Part shown: piece by piece, positions 55,432 to 64,000 of the stretch
How the letters are laid out: every line of letters begins with the position of its first letter
Position numbering within the stretch: the first letter of the stretch is position 1
Source: Eikenella exigua
Lineage (GTDB): Bacteria; Pseudomonadota; Gammaproteobacteria; Burkholderiales; Neisseriaceae
Length of the DNA: 64,000 bases
Reading direction: 5' to 3'
Assembly (NCBI RefSeq): GCF_008805035.1
Contig: NZ_CP038018.1
Span: 1,302,001 to 1,366,000, forward strand
Notes under the pieces: generated by a model
What the model was told of the DNA's origin: nothing
Databases searched by the model: none
Seen by the model: only the letters and a program-made list of their open reading frames with translations
Position numbers and translations under genes: made by a program

Positions 55432-55535
55432 ATAGCTAAAACATATTTTTATACAAGGCTGCAAGCCACAGACAGTACGAGTAGTTACGACAAGGCGAGC
55501 CTATGCAGTAGGAAGAAATAAGCGCTTTAGCCATA
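55432..55535 (+). repeat. Correia-like small element with inverted ends
   Basis: Left end ATAGCTAAAACATATTTTTA; inverted right end ATGGCTAAAGCGCTTATTTC. Core ACAAGGCTGCAAGCCACAGA and ACGACAAGGCGAGCCTATGC. It lies 24 bases after the small RNA terminator. Confidence 0.8.
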
Positions 55536-55560
55536 TTCAAATCATATTAAAAATGAAACA

Positions 55561-56031
55561 TTATTCACGATGATACGGATGATTATGCAGAATCGACACC
55601 GCCCGATACAGCTGTTCGGTGAGCAACACGCGCACCATGCCGTGCGGCAGGGTGAGGCTAGAGAGGCGCAGCATCAGGCCGGCTTGTTGTTTGATGCGCT
55701 TGGTGAGCCCGTCTGCCCCGCCGATTACCATGCAAACATGCCGCCCGTTCTGCTGCCATTTTTTCAGGTAGCCTGCCAGCTCCTGCGAAGTGGGCGCAAC
55801 ACCACGCTCGTCTAAAACCACCAAAAACGCATCGGCCGGCATAGCTTCCAAGATGCGCTTTTCTTCCGCCGCCATGCCCTGCGCCGTATTCACGCCCGCA
55901 CCGCGCTTTTCCGGCTTGATTTCTTTCAGGGTGTATTTGATGTCGCGGCCGAAGCGTTTGGCATATTCCTTCACAGCTTCGTCCACCCAACCGGGCATTT
56001 TGTTGCCCACGGCCAATATGGTGATGTTCAT
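55561..56031 (-). CDS. rlmH: 23S rRNA (pseudouridine-1915 N3)-methyltransferase
   Basis: SPOUT methyltransferase that modifies helix 69 of 23S rRNA in complete ribosomes. The 156 residues match the family length and show MNITILAVGNKMPGWVDEAV, LDERGVAPTSQELAGYLKKW, the SAM-binding knot VMVIGGADGL-type VCMVIGGADGLT, and the C-terminal LTEQLYRAVSILHNHPYHRE. The GYLKKW is a translated DUS. Read from its own promoter; the small RNA lies beyond its end. Confidence 0.96.
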   Translation of the reverse strand: MNITILAVGNKMPGWVDEAVKEYAKRFGRDIKYTLKEIKPEKRGAGVNTAQGMAAEEKRILEAMPADAFLVVLDERGVAPTSQELAGYLKKWQQNGRHVCMVIGGADGLTKRIKQQAGLMLRLSSLTLPHGMVRVLLTEQLYRAVSILHNHPYHRE

Positions 56032-56226
56032 GGTTTGCCTCGCTCCCGCCCTGCCCTAGCAGGGTGGTTTTGTCTTTTCAATAACATTATTTTACAATAT
56101 GGCAGGCCGACTGATTCGGTTGGCCCGCAACGCTATTATTTTAAAACATTCAGCCAGCATCATTTAAACCAAATACACAGGCTACCTGAAAAACCAAAAC
56201 AGCTTTTCAGGTAGTCCCAACACGCC

Positions 56227-57462
56227 ATGCGCCTACTGCCCAAATTCTCCCTGCCCGAACCCCTGCGCCACTCGCGTACGCTGGCGTTTGCCCGTTTCCT
56301 CTATACGCGTTTTTATGAAGTGAACATTCCGCAGGTGTCGTCAAGCCTCACATTTACCACACTGCTGGCCCTGGTGCCGCTGTTTACCGTGGTCGTGGTG
56401 GTGGTATCTGCCTTTCCCGTGTTTGCTGATTTTTCCGCTCAGTTTCACCGCTTGGTGTCGGAAATCATGATGCCGGCAGGCGTGGCGGCGGTGAGCGACT
56501 ACATTTTCCAATTCCGCGACCACGCCAGCCGCCTTACCGCCATCGGTATCGCCATGATGATCATCACTTCGCTGATGCTGGTGCACACCATCGAGCGCAC
56601 ATTCAACCAAATTTGGCGGGTGAAACGCCCGCGCAGCATCGTTACCCGCGTGCTGGTATATTGGGCGCTACTCAGCCTAGGGCCGCTTTTGGTAGGCGTG
56701 GGCATGTCGCTGTGGGGCGTGGTGTGGCGGCGCACCCTGTTTTATCTGCACTATCCGCTGCTCGCCTCGTTGCTGCAATTCACGGTTGCCCTCACCGCCA
56801 CCTGGAGCATGCTCTGCCTGCTCTACAAGCTCGTGCCCGCCCGCTATGTGCCCCTCCGCCACGCCCTGATCAGCGCCGCGCTGGCGGCGGTGTCTATTGA
56901 ATTGTTGCGGCGCGGGTTCGGCGTGTATGTGGCCAACTTCAACAACTATCAGTTAGTGTACGGCACCTTTGCCGCCGTGCCGATGTTTCTGCTGTGGCTC
57001 AACTTAAACTGGATTGTCATCCTCAGCGGCGCGCTCCTGGCCGCCTCACTTTCCTATTGGGAGGGCGACGCTTTCCGCCGCCAAGGCTGCCACGGCACGC
57101 GGTTTCACGATGCCTTAGGCATCCTCACCCTGCTCGCCCAAGCGCAAAGCCAAGGAAAAAGCCTGAAAACTCAACAGTTCCGACGCCACATCCAGCTGGG
57201 CTACGACGAGCTTGGCGATCTGTTGGAACAACTCGCCCGACGCGGTTACATTGCACAAAACCTACGCAACGGCTGGATGCTGAAAACCAGCCCCGAAGCC
57301 ATCCGCGTGACCGACTTGTTCCAGCTGTTCGTGTATGGCAGCCATAGCTACTCCAACGATTCCATCGGCCGCACCGTGCAGCAAATCATGACCCCCGCCA
57401 TCACCGCCGCTGATATGACCATGGCCGAATTTATCCGGTGCAATCAGCAACAGAATAGTTAA
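56227..57462 (+). CDS. YihY/BrkB-family inner-membrane protein
   Basis: The 411 residues hold six membrane segments of the YihY (formerly RNase BN) family: SSSLTFTTLLALVPLFTVVV, MMIITSLMLVHTIERTFNQIW, LVYGTFAAVPMFLLWLNLNW among the signatures. A cytoplasmic C-terminal part of about 110 residues looks like a winged-helix unit (YDELGDLLEQLARRGYIAQ), as in the longer beta-proteobacterial members. Function of the family is not established; it is not RNase BN. A short inverted DUS stretch lies just upstream. Confidence 0.88.
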   Translation: MRLLPKFSLPEPLRHSRTLAFARFLYTRFYEVNIPQVSSSLTFTTLLALVPLFTVVVVVVSAFPVFADFSAQFHRLVSEIMMPAGVAAVSDYIFQFRDHASRLTAIGIAMMIITSLMLVHTIERTFNQIWRVKRPRSIVTRVLVYWALLSLGPLLVGVGMSLWGVVWRRTLFYLHYPLLASLLQFTVALTATWSMLCLLYKLVPARYVPLRHALISAALAAVSIELLRRGFGVYVANFNNYQLVYGTFAAVPMFLLWLNLNWIVILSGALLAASLSYWEGDAFRRQGCHGTRFHDALGILTLLAQAQSQGKSLKTQQFRRHIQLGYDELGDLLEQLARRGYIAQNLRNGWMLKTSPEAIRVTDLFQLFVYGSHSYSNDSIGRTVQQIMTPAITAADMTMAEFIRCNQQQNS

Positions 57463-57694
57463 AACATCGAGCGTTGATACGGTTTTCAGATAGCCTTACT
57501 TAAAGAAAAAGGCTACTTGAAGCTAAAATTCCCAACAAAGCCCAACCACCTGCCGCCCCTGTGTCGGTTTCCAGCCGCACCCTAGTTCAATAACAAGTAA
57601 AAAACCGCAAAACGCCACACGCCCCGCCCTGCCTATCCATTAAAATAGTGCAATTCCGATAGACCTGTTTGCTGCAACAGCATCCCGCCAAACC

Positions 57695-59005
57695 GTGTCC
57701 CTACCCGCCCTATTCTCCCGCCTGCCCCACCGTGCCCGCATTGTCCTTGTTGCGGCCGCCGTGCTGCTTGGCGTGTTCATTCTGATTGCCATCATCGCTG
57801 CTACCTCTGTTAAGCCGGAAGGCGCGATGCAGAGCAAACGCATCGTGGAAAAACTCACCACCGTGCGAGCCAAGGGCAAAACCCCGGCCACCGGCTACTG
57901 GAGTGACGAAGTCATCCAGCCAGGTGACTCCCTGCGCAACGTGTTGGAACGCTTCAACCTTTCTGCCCAGCAAATTCAGGACATCACCCAAGCCGCCGCC
58001 TCAGAAGGCAAACAGCCCCACCTACACCCCGACCAAACCGTCAGCCTCAGGCTCGATGCCCAGCGCCACCCCGTGCAGGTACAGTTTTTCAACGACGACG
58101 ACAACGGCGAAACCCAACTGGTTGATTTAGCCTATGCCGGCAACCGCTGGCAGGCTAAAACCGACGACGTGAAAACCACCACCCTAGCCACGCTCAAATC
58201 CGTTATCATCCGCTCCAGCGGCACCACCGCCGGTGCCATGTCGCGTGCCGAAATCCCTGCCGAAGTCCGTGATTCCCTGCGCGAACTGTTCAGCAACCGG
58301 CTCGATCTCTACAAGCTCGAAGCCGGCAATACCGTGCGCATTCTTTATCAGGTAAACTACTTTCACGGCCAGCAGATTTCCATGGGCGATATCCTCGCCG
58401 TGGAAATAAGCCACCAAGGCAAGCTCTACCGTGCCTATTACTTCGGCGAAGACGACAACGGCCGCTACTACGACGAACACGGCCAGCCACTGAAAAAAGG
58501 CTTCGAAACCCAACCCGTGCCCGGCAGCCGCATCAGCTCACCCTTCGGCGTGCGCGTCCACCCGATATTGGGCTATTTGCGCATGCACACCGGCATTGAC
58601 TACGCCGCCCCCACCGGCACACCGATTCACGCCCCCTCAGACGGCATCGTGGAATTCCGCGGCCCCAAAGGCGGCTATGGCAACACCGTGATCCTGCGCC
58701 ACAGCGACAGTATGCAAACGCTCTACGGGCACATGAGCGCATTTTCCGCCAATGCTGCCCCCGGCCAGCGCGTGCGCGCCGGCGACATCATCGGCTTTAT
58801 CGGCACTACCGGCCGCAGCACCGGACCGCACCTACACTACGAAGTACGCCTCAACGGCGTGCCGGTAAACCCCGCCGGCGTCGCCCTACCCGCCAAACGA
58901 CTCACCACCGCCGAGCTGGCTGAATTCCGCCGCCAGCAGCAAACCATGGAACAAAAACTCGCCCAACTGCGCGGCATCGGCAAAACTGTCGCCCAACTCG
59001 ATTAA
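57695..59005 (+). CDS. M23-family peptidoglycan endopeptidase (MepM/Mpg-like)
   Basis: Zinc peptidase that cuts peptide cross-bridges in peptidoglycan, letting new material be inserted. The 436 residues have an N-terminal anchor (IVLVAAAVLLGVFILIAIIAA, about 16-36), a LysM-like/OapA region (VIQPGDSLRNVLERFNLSAQQ), a second N-terminal domain, and an M23 domain with HPILGYLRMHTGIDYAAPTG, YGHM and GPHLHYEVRL zinc ligands. The start is GTG (57695) with no strong ribosome site; other starts were not better. It resembles gonococcal Mpg and NMB0315 (from memory). Confidence 0.9.
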   Translation: MSLPALFSRLPHRARIVLVAAAVLLGVFILIAIIAATSVKPEGAMQSKRIVEKLTTVRAKGKTPATGYWSDEVIQPGDSLRNVLERFNLSAQQIQDITQAAASEGKQPHLHPDQTVSLRLDAQRHPVQVQFFNDDDNGETQLVDLAYAGNRWQAKTDDVKTTTLATLKSVIIRSSGTTAGAMSRAEIPAEVRDSLRELFSNRLDLYKLEAGNTVRILYQVNYFHGQQISMGDILAVEISHQGKLYRAYYFGEDDNGRYYDEHGQPLKKGFETQPVPGSRISSPFGVRVHPILGYLRMHTGIDYAAPTGTPIHAPSDGIVEFRGPKGGYGNTVILRHSDSMQTLYGHMSAFSANAAPGQRVRAGDIIGFIGTTGRSTGPHLHYEVRLNGVPVNPAGVALPAKRLTTAELAEFRRQQQTMEQKLAQLRGIGKTVAQLD

Positions 59006-59292
59006 CGGCCGGTTGATTTAACTATAAGAAACCGGTTTTTCAGGTAGCCCCAAAGCAGCGATCTTATGGCAATATATTGTCTGATTGCGGTGGCAAGAAA
59101 AGGTTACCTGAAAACCTCAGCTTCACCACATAAAACCAATAAACAAGTTTCGCCAAGAAACTGCCGCGTCAAACAGCACACCAAACAGCATTCCCGCTAA
59201 AGCGGCACAGCGGCACTATGCCGCAGCAGCCTGCAGTAAACAAGAGCAGAAGCCCGAAGGCTACCTGAAACCAAACCGCCCAGACCAATACC

Positions 59293-60150
59293 GTGAAGCG
59301 CATAATCCTCTTTCTCCTCACCAATATGGCCGTACTCCTGGCTGCCCGCCTGCTGTTCGGGTTGCTCGGCCTCAATCCACAAGATATCTCCGGCCTGCTG
59401 CTGCTCTCCGCCATCACCGGCTTTTCCGGCTCGTTGATTGCCCTCATCATGTCGAAAAGCAGCGCCAAGCAGGCCGTGGGCGCCCACGTTATCCGCCAGC
59501 CGCGCAACGAAACCGAAGATTGGCTCGTGCGCGTGGTGGAAGTCCAGGCCAAACAATGGAACCTGCAAACCCCCGAAATTGCCATTTATGAGTCGCCTGA
59601 GCCCAACGCCTTCGCCACCGGCGCCAGCCGCAACAGCTCACTGGTTGCCGTCAGCACCGGCCTCTTGCAAATCATGAACCGTGACGAGGTGGAAGCCGTG
59701 CTCGCACACGAAATGGCACACGTCGGCAACGGCGATATGGTTACGCTCACCCTGGTTCAAGGCGTGGTGAACACCTTTGTACTGTTTTTCTCTCAAATCA
59801 TCGCCTCCATTATTGCCTCCTCCCTGCGTCAAAACCGGCAGCACGATGGCGGCAGCAGCACCATCCAAACCGTAGTCAGCATGGTGTTCCAAGTGATCTT
59901 CGGCTGGCTGGCTGGCATCATCGTGATGTGGTTCAGCCGCCAGCGCGAATATCGTGCCGATGCCGGAGCTGCCAAACTGGTGGGGGCGCCCAAAATGATC
60001 TGTGCCCTGCAACGGCTCAAAGGCAGCCACAGCAGCCTGCCGCCCCAAATGGCCGCCATGGGCATCAACGACAGCACCCTGCGTTCTCTGTTCAGCACCC
60101 ACCCCACCCTCGACGACCGCATCGCCCGCCTGCAACGGCTAAACTATTAA
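59293..60150 (+). CDS. htpX: Protease HtpX
   Basis: Membrane zinc metalloprotease for quality control of membrane proteins. The 285 residues have two N-terminal membrane segments, the zinc site HEMAH (H139, E140, H143), two more membrane segments, and EYRADAGAAKLVG, whose Glu is the third ligand. The start is GTG (59293), chosen because homology (MKRIILFLLTNMAVL) begins there. A DUS lies about 25 bases upstream. Single-gene unit ending near an inverted DUS pair. Confidence 0.95.
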   Translation: MKRIILFLLTNMAVLLAARLLFGLLGLNPQDISGLLLLSAITGFSGSLIALIMSKSSAKQAVGAHVIRQPRNETEDWLVRVVEVQAKQWNLQTPEIAIYESPEPNAFATGASRNSSLVAVSTGLLQIMNRDEVEAVLAHEMAHVGNGDMVTLTLVQGVVNTFVLFFSQIIASIIASSLRQNRQHDGGSSTIQTVVSMVFQVIFGWLAGIIVMWFSRQREYRADAGAAKLVGAPKMICALQRLKGSHSSLPPQMAAMGINDSTLRSLFSTHPTLDDRIARLQRLNY

Positions 60151-60189
60151 ATCGATTTGGTAAGCGGATTCTGCCAGTCCAAATAGCAA

Positions 60190-60230
60190 AAGGCTACCTG
60201 AAATAACCGCAAGTGGTTTTCAGGTAGCCT
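60190..60230. terminator. Inverted DUS pair after htpX
   Basis: AGGCTACCTGAAA and TTTTCAGGTAGCCT enclose ACCGCAAGTGGT, which itself can pair, giving an extended hairpin. Confidence 0.65.
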
Positions 60231-60256
60231 TCTAATAGAAAAACATATCTAAACTA

Positions 60257-60622
60257 TGTACTTCTACGGAAAACTCAGCAGCCTCCCCGGCCTTGTCTAC
60301 CTCCCCGATATGCAAGACAGGGAATCGGAAACACCAACCCCAGACACCTGCCCGAATTCATCTCTGCCTACGAAACCGGCAGTTTTTCATGCCAAGAACA
60401 GCACGCCCTGATGGGGCTCATCCTTGACTCATTCAATATCTACCTAGCTGTAGAAGCCAACCACGATCCGGCAATCGAACATACCATTTCCGCCCTGATG
60501 GGGCAGCAATGGCAGAATTCCCATCCGCTCGTACACCATTGTCACTACTCGACGAAGACTCGGACGACGAATTCCACATCACCCCTACCATGCAGAAACT
60601 TTGGACACAGCATTTCAACTAG
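60257..60622 (+). pseudogene. Decayed small gene of unknown family
   Basis: The start MYFYGKLSSLPGLVYLPDMQ at 60257 is followed, in a second frame, by RHLPEFISAYETGSFSCQEQ and HALMGLILDSFNIYLAVEAN, and in a third by LLDEDSDDEFHITPTMQKLW to a stop at 60622. Two frameshifts are needed to restore one protein of roughly 120 residues. No family recognised. From 60623 to 60866 nothing further is seen apart from one DUS. Confidence 0.55.
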
Positions 60623-60866
60623 TCATAGCTTGGATACTTGTGTCCGATATAATGCTTAACTCAAGGCTACCTGAAACCTGGAAACAGCAGGTAAAACAAA
60701 ATATCGATATCGCAATCCAACCACACCCACTAACACACACCCATCAGCAACAATGTGAATATAGATTAGTACGCAGCGAGCTCAAACCCACACTACCCGC
60801 TGTCTTTTAAAACATGCTTCAACTGTACCCCTATTCCTTATTCAACACCCTGCCCTCTCCCGCAAC

Positions 60867-60900
60867 AAAAAGGCTACCTGAACTTTTCAGGTAGCCTTTT
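60867..60900. terminator. DUS hairpin after the LysM gene
   Basis: AAAAAGGCTACCTGAA and TTCAGGTAGCCTTTT pair over about 15 bp with a short loop, flanked by A and T; it lies just past the stop of the LysM gene. Confidence 0.75.
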
Positions 60901-60922
60901 ATTCAATCACACTGTTTCATGC

Positions 60923-62182
60923 TTAGCGGGTTGGATCGATATTGCTGCGGAAGTCATATTGATGGTGGTCGTATTCATACGGGCCTTGCGGGTCATTGGG
61001 TGCATGGCGATACTGATGACCCATGTCATCCAAATCGTGGCCAGGCTCAGTGGCTAAATCGCCCACTGATACGTTTACCCTAGATTCCAGCACAATGGCA
61101 GAAGAAACGTGTCCGCCCACGTTATACACCATGGCCAAACCAATTTCTTCAGCAGGGATGCTCACGTATTTCACAGTCGGGCTCGGATTGATATCGGTGC
61201 GCACTTGGCGGCTCTGACGGTACAGGCTCACCACAGTACCTTTATCCAAACCATCAGCCGAACCTTTGTTCAGGATAACAGTGCTGAAGCGACCAGCTTC
61301 GCTGATGCCGTCCAACACATCCACGATGCGGGCACGCACCTGGTTTTCGGGCTCGTGGGGCATCATATTGAAAGCGTTTTCTTCGCCGTTATAACGCAGC
61401 AGGTAATCGCCTTGGCGGATTTCAGCCACTTGCTCACGAATCTGCAATGCCTGTGCGGTTTCGGTCGGCACTTTCACCAAAGGGTGTAGGCGGGTGTAGT
61501 ATTGGTTGTCAGGCAGGGCTTGGCGGTCGCGCTCGGAACGCTCGGCCAAGGCGGTGCTGGTTACCGGCAAGGTAGCCAGTTTACCACTAAAGGTTACCAG
61601 CTGACCGATAAATTTGCCTGTTTCGGGATCACGAATATCTTTAATCGGGCGGTAAACTAGGTATTCACCTGATTCGGTAACGCCGTAGGCATAAATGCGG
61701 TCGCCCAGAGAATACATGGTTTTGCCTTCCGGGCCGGCGATGATGCGCGGTGCATCTTGGGTGGTGCGGCGGGCAATCACCTGCGGGTGTTTCATGAACA
61801 TACGGTAGTAGTTCAGATTGAGGGTGGAGATGCCGTAGCCAGAAGAAGTTTCGCGCACACGCGGCTGCAGTTTAACGGTGGGAATACCACCGGCGTTATC
61901 CACACGCAGGCGCGGCTGTCCGTTGACATAGTGCAACACCAGCACTTGACCTGGATAAATCAGATGAGGGTTGCGGATGGTGCGGCGGTTGGCGCCCCAC
62001 AGCTGCGGCCATTTCCACGGACGGTAAAGGTATCTGCCGGAAATGCCCCACAAGGTGTCGCCAGTACGCACGGTATAGCGTGCGGGGGCGTTGGGGCGTA
62101 CGCGCAGGGGCGCGGCCTCGGCGGGCAGAACAGAAACAGTCAAGCCAATGGCGCAAAGCAAGGTTATAATATGTTTTCTCAT
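60923..62182 (-). CDS. LysM-domain peptidoglycan-binding protein
   Basis: The 419 residues have a signal peptide (MRKHIITLLCAIGLTVSVLPAEA), a LysM domain at about 36-84 (YTVRTGDTLWGISGRYLYRP to NPHLIYPGQVLVLHYV) and a long C-terminal region without known domains but with beta-rich blocks (GDRIYAYGVTESGEYLVYRP, VILNKGSADGLDKGTVVSLY). It fits the LysM proteins that Neisseriaceae carry divergently from def, as here. Likely periplasmic and wall-bound; the precise role is unknown. Confidence 0.85.
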   Translation of the reverse strand: MRKHIITLLCAIGLTVSVLPAEAAPLRVRPNAPARYTVRTGDTLWGISGRYLYRPWKWPQLWGANRRTIRNPHLIYPGQVLVLHYVNGQPRLRVDNAGGIPTVKLQPRVRETSSGYGISTLNLNYYRMFMKHPQVIARRTTQDAPRIIAGPEGKTMYSLGDRIYAYGVTESGEYLVYRPIKDIRDPETGKFIGQLVTFSGKLATLPVTSTALAERSERDRQALPDNQYYTRLHPLVKVPTETAQALQIREQVAEIRQGDYLLRYNGEENAFNMMPHEPENQVRARIVDVLDGISEAGRFSTVILNKGSADGLDKGTVVSLYRQSRQVRTDINPSPTVKYVSIPAEEIGLAMVYNVGGHVSSAIVLESRVNVSVGDLATEPGHDLDDMGHQYRHAPNDPQGPYEYDHHQYDFRSNIDPTR

Positions 62183-62358
62183 GAGAGAGCTTCCCTATTA
62201 GGATTAACGAACCTGATAACGCTTTATTTACGTTGTTGTTGATGAAATTAACGGAATCATAGAACATTTTAGGTATCTTGCGCCAGTATTCAGGCGAAAA
62301 AACCGTTACAACTGCAATAAGAACGTATCTATCTATGCACACTTAAGAGAGAAATCAA

Positions 62359-62862
62359 ATGGCTTTACTAAATATTTTGCGCTATCCCGACCCCCGCCTA
62401 AACCTGGTGGCCAAACCGGTAAAACAAGTGGACGAACGCATCAAAAAACTGGTGACTGACATGGCCGACACCATGTACGAAGCAAAGGGCATCGGCCTAG
62501 CCGCCACACAGGTGGACGTGCACGAGCGTGTGGTGGTGATGGACTTGTCCGAAAGCCGCGACCAGCTGCAAGTGCTGATTAACCCTGTAATTTTGGAGCG
62601 CAACGGCGAAACCGTGTATGAAGAAGGCTGCCTCTCGGTGCCGGGTGTATACGACAAAGTAACCCGTGCCGAAAGCATCGTGGCCGAAGCGCTGGATGCC
62701 GAAGGCAAGCCCTACACTATTCGTGCCGACGGCCTACAAGCCATCTGCATCCAACACGAAGTCGACCATCTCGACGGCAAAGTTTTCGTGCAATATCTGT
62801 CGCGCCTGAAGCAGGAACGCATCAAAACCAAAATGAAGAAACTCGACAAACACACGCTCTAA
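62359..62862 (+). CDS. def: Peptide deformylase
   Basis: Removes the formyl group from new proteins; a metal enzyme. The 167 residues show all three motifs: GIGLAATQ (45-52), EEGCLSVPG with metal ligand C91, and QHEVDHLDG with H133, E134 and H137. First gene of def-fmt-rsmB, 25 bp before fmt with one DUS between. Divergent from the LysM gene across 176 bp. Confidence 0.97.
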   Translation: MALLNILRYPDPRLNLVAKPVKQVDERIKKLVTDMADTMYEAKGIGLAATQVDVHERVVVMDLSESRDQLQVLINPVILERNGETVYEEGCLSVPGVYDKVTRAESIVAEALDAEGKPYTIRADGLQAICIQHEVDHLDGKVFVQYLSRLKQERIKTKMKKLDKHTL

Positions 62863-62887
62863 CCCGAGCAAGAGGCTACCTGAAACC

Positions 62888-63823
62888 ATGATTCGCAAAG
62901 TCATTTTTGCCGGCACCCCCGATTTCGCCGCCGCCGCCCTGCGTGCTATTGCCGAGGCCGGCTTCGACATCCCGCTGGTGCTCACCCAGCCAGACCGCCC
63001 CAAAGGGCGCGGTATGAAGCTGCAAGCTTCGTCCGTGAAAGAAACCGCGCTCGAACTCGGTTTTCAGGTAGCCCAACCCGAAAGCCTGAAAAGCGAATCT
63101 GCACAAGAAATGCTGTGCGCCGTGGAAGCCGACGTCATGGTGGTGGCCGCCTACGGTCTGTTACTGCCGCAAGCCGTGCTCGACATTCCGCACCACGGTT
63201 GCCTCAACATCCATGCTTCGCTGTTGCCGCGCTGGCGCGGTGCCGCACCCATCCAGCGCGCTATTGAAGCAGGCGATAGCGAAACTGGCATCTGCATCAT
63301 GCAAATGGACGCCGGGCTTGACACCGGTGCCGTTATCAGCCGCCATCCCTGCCCGATTCTCCCCGGCGACAACGCCCAAACCCTGCACGACAAACTGGCC
63401 GAAATCGGTGCGCGCGCCATTGTTGCTGATTTGCAACACTATTCTCAACGCAACGCCCAGCCCCAGCCTGAACACGGTATCACTTACGCCCACAAATTAA
63501 GCAAAGCCGATGCCCAAATCGATTGGACGCAGCCCGCCGAAGCCATCGAACGCCGCATCCGCGCCTTCAACCCTGTGCCCGGCGCCTGGTGCGACTACCA
63601 CGGCAAACCGCTGAAAATCTGGGCTGCACAAGCCTGCTCGGCCAATGGCGTGGCCGGCAGCGTGTTACAAGCCGACAAAAACGGTATTCAGGTAGCCTGC
63701 GGCAGTGGCTCATTGTTGATTCAAACCCTTCAGCCCGCCGGCAGCGCCCGCATGGAAGCCGCCGCCTTTCTGGTCGGCCACCCCGTCGCCGCCGGCAGCC
63801 AATTCGGAGCGGAACACACATGA
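62888..63823 (+). CDS. fmt: Methionyl-tRNA formyltransferase
   Basis: Formylates initiator Met-tRNA with 10-formyltetrahydrofolate (made by fhs, 8.7 kb). The 311 residues show VIFAGTPDFAAAALRAI at the start, CLNIHASLLPRWRGAAPIQR with the catalytic Asn-His and DSETGICIMQMDAGLDTG, then the C-terminal tRNA-binding domain. Two DUS copies are translated (GFQVAQPE and IQVACGS). The stop overlaps the rsmB start by ATGA. Confidence 0.97.
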   Translation: MIRKVIFAGTPDFAAAALRAIAEAGFDIPLVLTQPDRPKGRGMKLQASSVKETALELGFQVAQPESLKSESAQEMLCAVEADVMVVAAYGLLLPQAVLDIPHHGCLNIHASLLPRWRGAAPIQRAIEAGDSETGICIMQMDAGLDTGAVISRHPCPILPGDNAQTLHDKLAEIGARAIVADLQHYSQRNAQPQPEHGITYAHKLSKADAQIDWTQPAEAIERRIRAFNPVPGAWCDYHGKPLKIWAAQACSANGVAGSVLQADKNGIQVACGSGSLLIQTLQPAGSARMEAAAFLVGHPVAAGSQFGAEHT

Positions 63824-64000
63824 GCCTGGCCAACATACAAACCCTCGCCGCCCACAGCGTGGCTGCCGTTGAAGCCGGGCGCAATCTGTCCGACGTACTG
63901 GCCGAAATCTGGCGCGACCACCCACAGCTCTCCACCCAAGAACGCGGCGCGCTGCAAGATATTGCCTACGGCTGCCAACGTTTTTCAGGTAGCCTGCGCG
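63820..64000 (+). CDS. rsmB: 16S rRNA (cytosine-967 C5)-methyltransferase, N-terminal part (cut by window edge)
   Basis: The first 60 residues, MSLANIQTLAAHSVAAVEAG and NLSDVLAEIWRDHPQLSTQE, match the N-terminal NusB-like RNA-binding domain of RsmB (Sun). The methyltransferase domain lies beyond the window. Coupled to fmt by a four-base overlap, the usual def-fmt-rsmB order. A DUS encodes FSGSLR at the edge. Confidence 0.88.
   Translation, partial: MSLANIQTLAAHSVAAVEAGRNLSDVLAEIWRDHPQLSTQERGALQDIAYGCQRFSGSLR

Overview
This window looks like chromosomal DNA of a Neisseriaceae bacterium, most likely Eikenella. The 12-mer AGGCTACCTGAA (or its complement) occurs dozens of times, in nearly every intergenic gap and inside many genes; it is the DNA uptake sequence (DUS) dialect reported for Eikenella corrodens. 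Gene families and local order (mreBCD-PBP2-rodA, gatC/gatA/gatB, yraN-gmhA-yraP beside rsmI, rrn followed by a comE-like gene) also fit the Neisseriaceae.

Layout. 1-2.7 kb, minus strand: start of pheS (cut by the window edge), holC, trxB and a comE-like competence gene. 2.9-8.6 kb, minus strand: a complete rRNA operon (16S, tRNA-Ile, tRNA-Ala, 23S, 5S) with a strong promoter near 8.55 kb. 8.7-17.8 kb, minus strand: fhs, an isochorismatase-marC pair and the cell-shape cluster mreB-mreC-mreD-pbp2-rodA. 18-28.6 kb, plus strand: gatC, gatA and gatB separated by unrelated genes (a NERD-domain helicase, a TRIC-type channel, small proteins), then lptE-holA. 28.7-31.6 kb, minus strand: yraN, gmhA/diaA, a BON lipoprotein and small genes, divergent from rsmI. 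32.6-38.2 kb: an L,D-transpeptidase, two decayed small genes, dgkA, gshB, folE2 and an hpnC-like synthase. 38.5-42.6 kb: secreted proteins followed by several decayed genes. 42.7-54.9 kb: pncB, a second L,D-transpeptidase, der, mnmA, fadD, a fused HutW-HutX haem protein, a tandem repeat block, an NAD(P)-binding protein, ispD and dnaQ. 55-55.5 kb: a candidate Fur-controlled small RNA. 55.5-64 kb: rlmH, a YihY-type membrane protein, an M23 peptidase, htpX, a LysM protein, and def-fmt-rsmB (cut by the window edge).

Functional themes are core translation and RNA modification (pheS, gatCAB, rsmI, mnmA, rlmH, def, fmt, rsmB), replication (holA, holC, dnaQ), envelope and peptidoglycan (mre cluster, lptE, dgkA, two L,D-transpeptidases, M23 and LysM proteins), and iron/haem use (hutWX, the Fur-box RNA).

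The unusual content lies mostly between the genes: a family of about 100-bp elements with a Correia-like core and their own inverted ends, a composite repeat framed by inverted DUS copies, DUS dialects typical of other Neisseriaceae around gatA and at 52 kb, and clusters of decaying small genes. No plasmid, phage, transposase or CRISPR array was seen.
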